NCBI GenBank assembly: GCA_030267565.1
Contig: BRXU01000005.1
Location: 5,236,001 to 5,300,000, forward strand
Direction: 5' to 3'
Source of the DNA: Pleodorina starrii
Taxonomy: Eukaryota > Chlorophyta > Chlorophyceae > Chlamydomonadales > Volvocaceae
Length of the DNA: 64,000 nt
Each line of letters begins with the position of its first letter. The first letter of the stretch is position 1. Both the position numbers and the translations under genes were made by a program. The notes beneath the pieces are model-generated. The model was not told where the DNA came from, ran no database searches, and worked only from the letters and a program-made list of their open reading frames with translations. This document shows, one piece after another, positions 24,850 to 34,064 of this stretch.

Positions 24850-25254
24850 TTCGCAACGTTAAACCCTGCGCCCTGCGAGCGTTTCAAGCTTTTGCTACTA
24901 CGTACAAGGCTTTTCCAAACCTGAACGTTTGGCAATGTGATATATAATTAACCTAATACGACGGATATTCTTCTTACATATCATCGGTTGCCCCGCTGCT
25001 TGCCATCGGCCATCCGACTGCGACAGATGTCGTACACGTTTTGAGTAAAGCCCGCACAAAATGGAGCCCATGTAGCACAGACCTCCGTTGGAAGCTTCAT
25101 GAACACCTAGTACGAGAAACGCACGGTCCTATCTAGCTCCCATATCTCGCCCTCGCCAAGTCCACGCCTTTGCTTGCGAGGTCTTGCGCGGCCGACCCCA
25201 CACCCTTTCACCTTTTCAGCACCGTCCCCGCAGCGCCTTAGCCCCTCTACGCTT
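24850..25254. promoter_or_regulatory. Divergent promoter region, HA gene / triphosphatase gene
   Basis: 405 bp separate the two start codons, which point away from each other. The stretch 24890-25130 is clearly AT-richer than the flanking exons (for example GTGATATATAATTAACC near 24937), as in other promoter regions of this window. No specific factor site can be named. Confidence 0.55.
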
Positions 25255-27466
25255 ATGGCCATCAGCTCGCGGGCCCTTCAGGTCCGCGCGCAGGCCGGCA
25301 TCCCTTCCCCCGGGGGCTCTCCTCACCACCCCCAACACACCACCACCAACAGCGGCCCACGGGTTGTACTGGTGGCCAGTAAAAACCCGGTCAAGGTCAA
25401 TGCCGTACAGCGGGCGCTGCAGCGCTGTTTCCCCTCCCTGGAGGTGACGGTCCAAGGCCGGCAAGCCCCCTCGGGCGTGCCGGATCAGCCCCGGGGCGAC
25501 CAGGAAACTCTGGCGGGGTAGGTCCTCACTTCGGGGTGGGTTGGGCGGTGGGGGTATATCCGCTTCGGGGCTGGGGAGGGGTATTGAAAATGATGCCGCA
25601 GCGGAGGGACGTAGCCGACCGTCCGCACTTCGGAGCAGGCGGGAGAGTCGTCGAGCGCTTGGGATCTTGGTAGGTACTACAAAAGATCCACAACTGTTTA
25701 GGAGGGTCAGCGGGGTCGCGTGAGTGGGGGTCCCCCCCTGGGCCCTCCGACCCCCTTCCAGTTGATTTCGTTAGTTTGGACCAGCCTGCGCGCTCTCCAC
25801 CACGGACCAGCCACGGACCGGCCTGCAGCCCACCACCCGCCCCCCCTCCACTCCCGCCCCTCCCCTCCACTCGTAACCCTCCTCCACGTACCCCTCCTCG
25901 GTCGCCTACGTCCCTCCGCTTCGGTATCGTTTTCCTTACCCCTTCCTGCACACGTACCCCTCCTCCGCGCTAGGGCACGTAATCGAGTGGCAGCCCTTCG
26001 GAGCGCCCCCGCCCCCTACGCCGCCCCCACCACCACCTCCACATCCGCTGCCTGCCCCGCCTCCTCCACCGCGCCTTGCTGCCCGGAGTCCTCCTCCCCC
26101 TCTTCGCGGGCCGCTGAAGCCGCGTCCACGTCGGCTGTCGCTGGCACCGCCGCCGCCGCCGAGGAGGGCGCCAGCGGCGGCAGTGACTTGCTGGTCGCGA
26201 TTGAGGGCGGTGTGGGGTCGGCGGAGGCTCCCGGGCAGGCGGGTGCGCTCGAGTGCTTCGCCTGGGTTTGCGTGCGGGACCCGCACACGGGTGAGAGGCG
26301 GTTGGGGTGGTTGAGACACGGGGGGGATGCGGGGGAAGAGGTGGTAAAGGCAGGCGATGGCGCAGCGGTAGACCCGGGACGTGTGGCGGGGGGAGGGAGG
26401 AGGGAGGAGCCAGGGTAAGTGACTGGAGACGTGGACGAGGCGGTGGCTGAGACGGGTGGGTGAGGCCTGAGGCGGGTGGGTGAGGCGGGTGGGTGAGGCC
26501 TGAGGTGGGTGGGTGAGGCGGGTGGGCGGCGATGAGGCCGGTGCGTCTGTTCAGGTGAGTGCGTCTGCGGGGGGACGGAGGGGGGTTATCCACGTATAGG
26601 CACATATAGGGGTTTTTGTATATAGGGTTACATATAGGGGTTATCCACGTATAGGCCGGACACCACTGGGTGAAGCGGGTTTTGCTGCCGCTTGTAGCCG
26701 CTGAGCTGAGCTGGACACCCCGATCGGGCCTCAGCGCATCTGCCGTGGCCCGGCGGGGCGGGGTGGGGGATTGGGGGTTATGCTCATAGTCGGTAAGCAG
26801 GGCTTCCGCGGAACGAGCCGTTCCGACTTTTGAGGCGGTGTGCCGGCCGTCCGGGCGCCATTTGTCCAATTGGATCCAATGTTGGATCCAACCCTACGCA
26901 ATAATTCAAACCCTGACACCGATTCCTCCCTTACTGACCCTTAATGACGGACGTAAGGGAAGCGTCACCGAAAGGCTGCCCTGGAGGACCCTCGGGCCCG
27001 CCCCGCGCCCTCCTTCCCTAACCCCGCTTTCAGCCCTGCTTCGCTTCGGCGGCATTCCTCGTGCCGTCATCGTGCCACGGTGACACGGACTTGGCACCCC
27101 CCCGCATCCCCCCGCCGCTGTGTGTGTGTGTGTGTTTGTACGGCAGGCGCGGAGAGCACAGCGCGCTCTGCCTCGTTTGCGCTGCCCCCGCCCCTCTCCG
27201 ACCTGATCCTGCGGCAAGGCTTGGAGCTGGGCGATGCGGACGACGCGGTGTTTGGGCGGGTGCGCAGCAAGCAAGGCTCAGGGACGATTGGCCAGCTGAG
27301 CAACGGCGTGCTGGATCGAACGGACTATTACGTCCAGGCAGCGGTGTGTGCGCTGCTGCCATACATGCAGCCGCAGCTGTACGGGGCGGAGTACGGCAGG
27401 TTCCTGGGGCACGGTGAGCCGTGTGTGGATTCGCCACGCGGCACCGGAGACAACATGTGCATGTAA
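25255..27466 (+). CDS. Inosine/xanthosine triphosphatase (YjjX/NTPase family), 299 aa
   Basis: Exons read as 25255-25517, 25974-26290 and 27147-27466, total 900 nt with matching phases. YjjX-type enzymes hydrolyse ITP, XTP and related deaminated nucleotides to monophosphates, keeping them out of DNA and RNA. Signatures, in order: VVLVASKNPVKVNAVQRAL (nucleotide-binding N-terminus, about residue 37), SGVPDQP, ETLAGARNRVAALR across the first splice, VAIEGGV, CFAWVCVRD, FALPPPLSDLILRQGLELGD and GTIGQLSNGVLDRTDYY. The N-terminal 36 residues are Ser/Ala/Gln-rich and may target an organelle. A roughly 50-residue Ala/Ser/Thr/Cys-rich insert separates the RNRV helix from IEGG, so the protein is much longer than the bacterial enzyme (about 170-180 aa). 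The tail after GRFLGHG is unusual; a GTGAGC donor at 27415 suggests the 3' end could be spliced instead. TGTAA overlaps the stop codon. Confidence 0.9.
25573..25615 (+). repeat. Short dispersed element, copy 4 (5' arm of an inverted pair)
   Basis: GGAGGGGTATTGAAAATG followed by CCGCAGCGGAGGGACGTAGC, 55 nt after the donor at 25518 of the triphosphatase gene and in sense orientation. It pairs with the inverted copy at 25905-25943 in the same intron. Confidence 0.78.
25905..25943 (-). repeat. Short dispersed element, copy 5 (3' arm of an inverted pair)
   Basis: On the minus strand: GGGGTAAGGAAAACG, then ATACCGAAGCGGAGGGACGT. It ends about 30 nt before the acceptor at 25972-25973. Aligned over about 48 bp to copy 4 it differs at roughly nine positions. 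Confidence 0.78.
26430..26530 (+). repeat. GGCGGGTGGGTGA minisatellite in intron
   Basis: Tandem GGCGGGTGGGTGAGGCCTGA-like units, partly degenerate, in the second intron of the triphosphatase gene. It is followed at 26581-26660 by two copies of GGTTATCCACGTATAGG. Confidence 0.8.
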
Positions 27467-28230
27467 GCAAGGTTTACCCGTCATCGATGACGGACAATTC
27501 AATCGCTACTCGAATCCAGTGCCTCTGCTGTCAGCTTTAGTAACAGGGGTAAGACTCAGTGTGTGTGGTTGTTACAGTGGGCTTAAGACCCCTGGAGCTG
27601 CCTGGAGTATGGCCAGCGGGCCAGCATGGAGCGGGCTTGGAGCGGGTCAGCTAGTTCTGCCCCGTAGCTCATGCTACACTGGACAATGAATACTGGTGAA
27701 ATGGGTAAACACAATGTCGAGGTTAGCTCGTCCAGAAGGTCTTCGGGTCTTCGCCCTTCGAGAAGTGGGTCGGTGGGTCAGCGCCGATCTTAAACAGCAA
27801 TCTAAATTGCACGGACAGAGGCTTGAAAACATTTGATATTCTACGAACGCTAACAGCAGGACACAACTCATGTGCCTGGTCAAGCTCAGGTCAAGCTGTG
27901 ACTTCGACCGTTGAGTTTCAGTTTCTACCCGTGTTCGTAAACTGAGACCAAGGCGACTGGTGCGTGGCGCATTGACATTTACATTTACTGGTCTTGTAGA
28001 GTTACTTGTATACCCACGATACGCAGTGCTGAAACGCCATTCGCGTAACCCATACTTTAAAGCGATTATCGCGTGTACCCATCTATCATTATTGTTGTTT
28101 TACTTTGTTCATTGAACCGACCGCGCATAACTCCTGCTGCAACTCTAAGGCTTCGCCTCTTGATACAAGACCTAGCCAGTCATTAGTAGCCTTAGAAACC
28201 ACTCAAAGTTTTGTGCCGAAGCGTCGAAAC
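27467..28230. other. Intergenic region between the triphosphatase and EF-hand genes
   Basis: AT content rises steadily from about 27680 to 28200, typical of the promoter/UTR regions in this window. No open frame with family resemblance or RNA gene is seen. It should contain the 3' UTR of the upstream gene and the promoter of the EF-hand gene. Confidence 0.55.
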
Positions 28231-31200
28231 ATGGGGGCTGGATGCTCAAACGAGATGTCTGCAGAAACAGAAACGGTGCGCTTGCACCTGGGCAGCCCGC
28301 GGTTATGGTCCCTGCGCACCTGAAGGCGCATCCGGGTTCGCCCAACGCAGGCTGCACCCCCGATGGAGCGGACGAAGTCGGGGAAACCGAAGGAAGCTAA
28401 GGAGGCCAAAGAGGCCGCTCCCGCACCGGCGGCTGATGGCCCGGGTCCCGCACCCTCGCAAGAAGTTGACCTGCAAGAAGTGGAAAGAGACCACGGGGAA
28501 AGGGACCAAGCGGCCCGCACGGAGGCGCTCAAACGCTGCTTCGAAGCGCTTGATAAAGACAAATCAGGGTGAGAGCAGGCTCCTGTCCCAGTCCATCCCA
28601 CTGACGCCTGCTGTCACCCCCAGCCCCCGTCGGCCCCTAACCCACCGCCCATGCAACCCACACCACGAACCATTCCTTCCCATTCCGGCTTTCGCTCCGC
28701 AGCCCTCACCACCACTTTGCCAAGTTCTGTCCCTTGCGTTACAATGCATTGACCACTTTGTCCTCCACCGTCCGGTCAGCCCCGCCCTGGCCCTGTCCGC
28801 ACAAGCGCTAGTACATGGCACCCCCGTGCTGCCCCGCTCGCTCGTGCGCCGCCAAGCTTGCTTCCCTTCCTATCTCTTCCTAGCTCTCCCTTGCTTGGTT
28901 CCCTCCCTTGCTCTCCCTTGCTCTCCTGCAGGTCCATCGACGCCAGGGAGCTCAAGCAGTACCTCTTTAAGACGGTACGGCATTGCGGCAGGGATGGACG
29001 GGGCTGGCGGGGGGGGGGGGCGGGGCGGGGCCAGCCCACCGGGCGGTAGCGGCGGCATATCCAAGCGTCCACCCGCGCGGGGGCAACCATCAGTGGACGC
29101 TGGAGGGGGGGGCAGCAGCCGCAGCAACCGCGGGGCCAGCAGCAACCGCAGCGCAAGCAGCAACCGCGGGGCTAGCAGCAGTAACCGCGGAGCCAGCAGC
29201 AGCAGCCTCGCCCTCCTCTCAGATCACGCGCTCACGCGGGCGTCTGGAACACCCGGGGACAGCCCGAAACACAGGCGGACGATGCCGCAGAGGCGTCGGC
29301 CACGCGGCATGTCAGTACTGTGGAGGCGCCGTTCGCCCCGACCGCAGAGGCTTGGCTACCGCCCCCACCCCTGTACACCGCCTTGACCCGACCAGTGTAC
29401 ACCGCCCCGACCCAGCTGTAGCTTCTGGAAGCCAAGGTCGAGGGCGCTCACCGATTGCCCAGTGACGCCGCCGAGTCGCGCCCTTGCGCGTGTCACACCA
29501 GCCACAGCCCGTGCAGCCACACACCAACCTGCGCGGGCACGGGCGCTGCTGCCTGCCCCTCCCAGGCCGGAAGCTTGAAGGGAAGCTAACTGGATGCCCG
29601 CGCGCTCCTGCCCGCCCCCCGCCCCCGCCCTCCCTGCCTCCCTCCCTCCCTCTCTCTCGCGCGCACACTCTGGCCGCTGCGAGCAGGGCGTCAACGTGTC
29701 TCACATTTCCGACAAGGCGGAAGAGCTTATGCGGAAGATGGACGTCAACGAGGACCAGCTCATCTCGCTGCAGGAGTTCACCGATATGGTGGGGAAGAGA
29801 GGGGGAGGGGGGTAAAGAGAAGATACCGCAGCGAAGGGACGGAGACGGCGAACGGGGAGGGCCGGGCCGCGTGGGGTGTGCGTGTGTGTGTATTTGTGGG
29901 TGCGTGTACAATTGAGACAGTAAAGGGGACGGGGCGGGACGTTGCGGTAACGTGCGACAACGAAGGGGGGGAGCTGGAAAGGAAGGAAGAAACGGAGCCC
30001 GTGCACGCCAGGGGGCTACGGAGTTGCGTGCATTTGGGGCGGTGAGGGAGCCGGGGCAGGGGCAGGGGTCTACGCACTCGATGGGTCCGCGCTCACTGCA
30101 GTTGCAACAATGGCAACGCCCCCTTCCCACTGCTTCATGGGCCTATCCGGCCTATCACTGGACCACCCTCCCACTGCTTCATGGGCCTACCGTATCCGGC
30201 CTATCACTGGACAACCCCCTCCCACCGGCTCCAGATGGATGCGCTGCTGTCTGAGAAGTCGGATGAGGACCTGGAGGTGTGGGTGGCGGAGGTGGTGTTC
30301 ACCGCCAGCAGTCGCAACGTGGTGGGATTCGGAAACAGCCTGGGGGAGGTGCTGGCGAACCTGGAGTTCACGGACGAGCAGGTGGGCCGGGCGGGCGGGG
30401 GGTAAAAAATGATACCGCCGCGGGGGGGGGGGGGCGGAGGGAGGCGAGGCAGGGGAGAGGCGGGGGACGCGGGGCGCGGGGCTGCGGTCTATTGAGAGCA
30501 GGCGCAGGAGGGTAAGCGGAGCGGGCGCAGCGATGGAGTCTGGGCGGTGGTTTGGGACGGTTTGTGCGTGCCGGCGTGACCAACGAGTGCGGGGCCGGCA
30601 GGGCCCAGAACACGAGCGGGCAAAGGCGACATGTGAGCCGTCTGGTTGGAGAAAGGACAGCAGGGTTTGATGGGCGCTTTACATTGTCCTGGCGTACCAG
30701 GAAGGGCTTCTCGTGCGGGGGGCAGCTGAGCCGCTGGCCCCCAGGGGCCGTAGGGCCTCCCCCGGGCAAGGCGCCTGCGGTACGATAGGTCCACTGGCGA
30801 GCCGATGGTGACCCCAGGGGTGAACGCGGGTCTCCGGCTCCAGCTCCGCGGGGGTTGGGAAACCGGAGAAATTGTACCGCGTGGAGCAGGGCGTCCCTCC
30901 GGAGGCGTATCTCCTGAGGCGACGGCTCACCGGGAGCTTCGATGGGCGGTTAGGATTGCGGCCGTCGATCGCCTGTGTCTTTGGCTCCACGGCCGTAGCG
31001 GCGCACATGCACATGTGGTGCATGTGCGGTTGTGCGCCGAGGGGGCCTGGGTGCCTGCCGCCGCGGGGCGGGACCCGTTGACGCGTTGAGCGGACGAGGC
31101 CCGCAGGCCGCACGGCGCTGTCTTGTGCCGCAGTCCCGGTGGCGGCGGGGAAGCGAGACAGCTGTCGTCGTGTCCTCATGTGGGGGAGGGAGCCTCGCCC

Positions 31201-33306
31201 GGAGAGGGGCTTCTCCGGGGTGCGGTTTCGCCACACGGGGGGCACTCGGGTTTCACATCGGCTTGGAGGGGCGCACCCTTGGAGGGCCTCGTCCCGCACA
31301 GCCTCAGGGGCCTCGTCCCGCACAGCCTCATGCCGGCAGCACGGTAGCTCCCTGTTACCGGTATGGTTGTCACACTGGGATTCAGACCCCCGGAAGTGAA
31401 GCTCTCGTTCCTTCCAAATCTGGTGGTACCAAATCTGCCGGCCCCCGCGCCGCTCCCCCTCTCCCCATTTCCCTTCCTGTGCGCGCCCTTCCGCAGGTCA
31501 CCAAAATAAAGACGCTATTCAAGGAGCTGGACCGAGACAAGTCGGGGTGAGTGCCGTAGCGGTCTTGGGCCTGGGCTGCGGCAGGGACGGAGGGTTTAGG
31601 GCCCGTGTGTGGCTAGCTTATGGGTCAGGGTCAGCGCCTGAGTTGCAGCGGGATGCAGTGAGCGCGTGGAAAGGGAGAGGCGGGTGGGCGGGGGAAAGGC
31701 CCAGCTTTACCGGCAATGGAAACATGGGATGGCTGTCCGGCTGTCAGCTGCCCGCGACGACACAGTATCTATTTGCAGGGGCGTTGTCGTATGGACGAAA
31801 TGAAGGGGCTTACGCGTAAGAGAGGGAGGCAGAACTACGAACGTTCCCCCGTGGAGACAGGGGGCAGGCAACCCTGCCATAAGAGATCTGACGGCTGTGC
31901 GCTCGGGCACCGCATCGTCACTTGTTGGGGCGCGTTCCATTCCCCCACCCTTCTGATGGCGCCCCCCGCCCGGATCCTGTCGCCAGATTTGTGGAGCTGC
32001 ACGAACTCAAGCTGATGATGGGCAAGTCGGTGAGTCAGGGGGTTGCTCCAAGAAGCACAATCCGTGGGAGGCGCGGGGGTTGGGGTTTCAGTGCTCGGGT
32101 GGGTGTGGGCTGTCGGTCAGCGCTGTGGCCGCGGGACTGCGTGTCATGTGCACCGTCCGTGCGGCCGTACACAACAGTAGGAACACCATACCGTATCGGA
32201 TCTAGCAGCACGGCTTGGGTCGCTGCGGCCGTACCCCAATAGACTCCCTGGCCCCTCCGCCAGTCACAATGCCCAGTCACAATCGGACAATCCACCCCCG
32301 AGCAGGCCTTGGGCTGAAAGGGGTCGGGCCGCCGGTTCAGTGCCGATAGCAGAAACAGCAGCAGCAGCACTCCCCGCCTGAGCGGTTGTGCACGTCTCCA
32401 AGCAAAGGCCCGCAACCCAAAAGCGCGCTCGTCGTCCACACACACACCGGTGCATCGGATGCAACGCAGGGGGTGGACATGGACGCGTTGTCGGACGATG
32501 TCGTGGCCATCATGACCAAGCTCGACAAGGTGAGCCCCGGCATTGGCAGCCGTCCCCCCCTTCAGCGCGCGCGCGAGAGGGAGAGCCCCTTCACCACCCC
32601 GACCCCTCCCCCTTCAGCTGCTCCGCAACCTTTGCCACCTACATGTCACCAACATGCCATGTCGTATGCCGGAGTTACACCTGGCCGACACACCGGTACC
32701 GTCCCTCTCACCGTCCCCGCCCGGGGGGACGGTGCTGCAAGCACGTGCCGCATGTGCGTCAGCAAGGTCCTCCGTCGGCACTTGCGTCACGGCGGTCGGT
32801 CCAGGTCCCGGGGGAGCCCCGCCTCAAAGCCTTCCTACGTTGCGTGTGTGCAGAGCACTCCGCGCGCAAACCGTCGTGTACCGGGTCCCGGGTCAGCGGG
32901 GGTTGCCGACGAGGTTAGGTTTGATGAAGCATAGGCTTTACTTGGCCACCCCGTCGTCACGTCTCTAGCAAGTCTTCCCCTCCTCTGGCATCATTAAATG
33001 GGTGTCTGGGTCGCGGATGTGCGCCCGTGCCCCAGTGAAACAACCGCGCAACCCCTCCGGCCCCATCGACCCACATCCCTCGCCTTGCGTCCCGCATCGC
33101 CCTCCCTTGCCCCTACACCACAGAACGGCGACAACAAGGTCTCGACACAAGAGTTCTTCGTCACCCTCTCCGCGATCCGAAAGTCCTATCGGACGGACGG
33201 CGAGTTCATGTCGCTGCTCGACAACGTGCTCGCCACCACCAAGGCCCCGGAGCAGGCCACCGAGAAGCCCGCCCTCACGGAGATGCTCCTCGCCGAGGAC
33301 TTCTAA
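28231..33306 (+). CDS. Four-EF-hand Ca2+-binding protein with MGAGCS dual-acylation N-terminus, 296 aa
   Basis: Exons read as 28231-28275, 28351-28568, 28932-28974, 29687-29788, 30235-30381, 31497-31546, 31987-32029, 32470-32529 and 33124-33306, total 891 nt. The protein starts MGAGCSNEMSAETET: Gly2 is a myristoylation site and Cys5 a palmitoylation candidate, so membrane anchoring is predicted. A Lys/Glu/Ala/Pro-rich linker follows. Four EF loops are visible: DKDKSGSIDARE (about 83-94), DVNEDQLISLQE (121-132), DRDKSGFVELHE (197-208) and DKNGDNKVSTQE (235-246). All end in Glu12; loops 1 and 3 are canonical, loop 2 lacks Gly6, and loop 4 has Asn6 (DKNGDN). EF1-EF2 and EF3-EF4 form two pairs separated by a helical region. 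Starting at the internal ATG 28363 would lose only the acylation exon; the upstream exon joins it exactly in frame. I cannot name the family; trypanosome calflagins have a similar plan. Confidence 0.87.
29801..29860 (+). repeat. Short dispersed element, copy 6 (sense, near a donor)
   Basis: GGGGGGTAAAGAGAAG, then ATACCGCAGCGAAGGGACGG and AGACGGCGAACGGGG. It starts 12 nt after the donor at 29789 of the EF-hand gene, in sense orientation. The longest clean copy in the window. Confidence 0.8.
30393..30430 (+). repeat. Short dispersed element, copy 7 (sense, near a donor)
   Basis: GGGGGGTAAAAAATG followed by ATACCGCCGCGGGGGGG, starting 11 nt after the donor at 30382 of the EF-hand gene. The right half has degenerated into a G-run. 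Confidence 0.72.
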
Positions 33307-33388
33307 GTGATCGCAGCCCCCCCGCCGATGGCCATCGGCGTAACCCGACCGACCGTTGTCGTAAACGTAGCGCGCCGACTGCCCATGA

Positions 33389-33865
33389 CTACTGATTGAT
33401 GACAACCTTCGTGATTACATTCGTTGCCTGTGGAATGAATAAGCCATGCAAATCATGGTTGCGGACACCCGAGCGCTGAAATGCACCCATCAACCTTTAC
33501 TTACGTCTTGATACCGGTCCATACACCGGTTCAGGCATTTTTGGTCGTTGCTGCTGAGCGAGCTTCCGGGGCTGCTGATGCACACCTTGAAGCACTTGTC
33601 CCGAACGGTCTGCGGGCGCGGACACTGCTATTAAGGACCTACAAGCGCCGGGCCATATGCCCCTGCTTACACGACCTAACCTGGTAAAACTCTTGTACCA
33701 TTTGCATTTGCAACTGCGACTTGACCTGCGGAGGCCCACGGGGCGTGTCACGACGCCAACGCAAGTAGTGTAAATGGCCTTCATCGAACGCAGCACCTGC
33801 TCCATAATCGTGTGATCATCCACTTTGCCACCTGGCGCCCCAAAGCCAGGACCTCCGAAGCTCAT
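33389..33865 (-). CDS. TIM13: Mitochondrial intermembrane-space chaperone Tim13, 85 aa
   Basis: Minus-strand exons 33865-33797, 33725-33681, 33609-33505 and 33427-33389 (69+45+105+39 nt), all introns phase 0. Small Tim proteins form hexamers with Tim8 that escort hydrophobic precursors across the intermembrane space to the TIM22 and SAM complexes. The twin CX3C motif is clear: CFKVC and CLNRC separated by 14 residues, which form two disulfides. The N-terminus is Gly/Phe-rich and leads into GGKVDDHTIMEQ, and CMDRYQDATNV follows the second motif, matching Tim13 rather than Tim9/10. The length is normal for the family. The gene converges with the EF-hand gene (stops 82 bp apart) and diverges from the giant ALKBH gene (starts 199 bp apart), so it sits very tightly between neighbours. 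Confidence 0.93.
33769..33773 (+). terminator. Possible TGTAA poly(A) signal of the EF-hand gene
   Basis: This is the first plus-strand TGTAA after the EF-hand stop at 33306. It lies in the first intron of TIM13 on the other strand; if used, the EF-hand 3' UTR would overlap most of TIM13 antisense. A non-canonical nearer site is equally possible. Confidence 0.3.
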
Positions 33866-34064
33866 TTTGTCGGGATGTGAAGCGGAGTCGGAACGGGGAT
33901 GAAAAAGTGTGTAGCCTAGAGCAATCTTAAAGGCGTTGATACGTCTATCGATGTCAGAAGCGAACGCGACAATGTAAAATCTGCTGCGACGGAGACACGA
34001 AGTGGGCCTGTGACGACCGGCTCCAATTTGGTCTCGCCGTACTTTGACAAACTGTTTCGCTGTG
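33866..34064. promoter_or_regulatory. 199-bp divergent promoter, TIM13 / giant ALKBH gene
   Basis: The start codons of TIM13 (minus, 33865) and the ALKBH-like gene (plus, 34065) face away from each other. The sequence is AT-richer than the exons around it. It must contain both 5' UTRs, so this is a compact bidirectional promoter. No named element is recognised. Confidence 0.6.
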
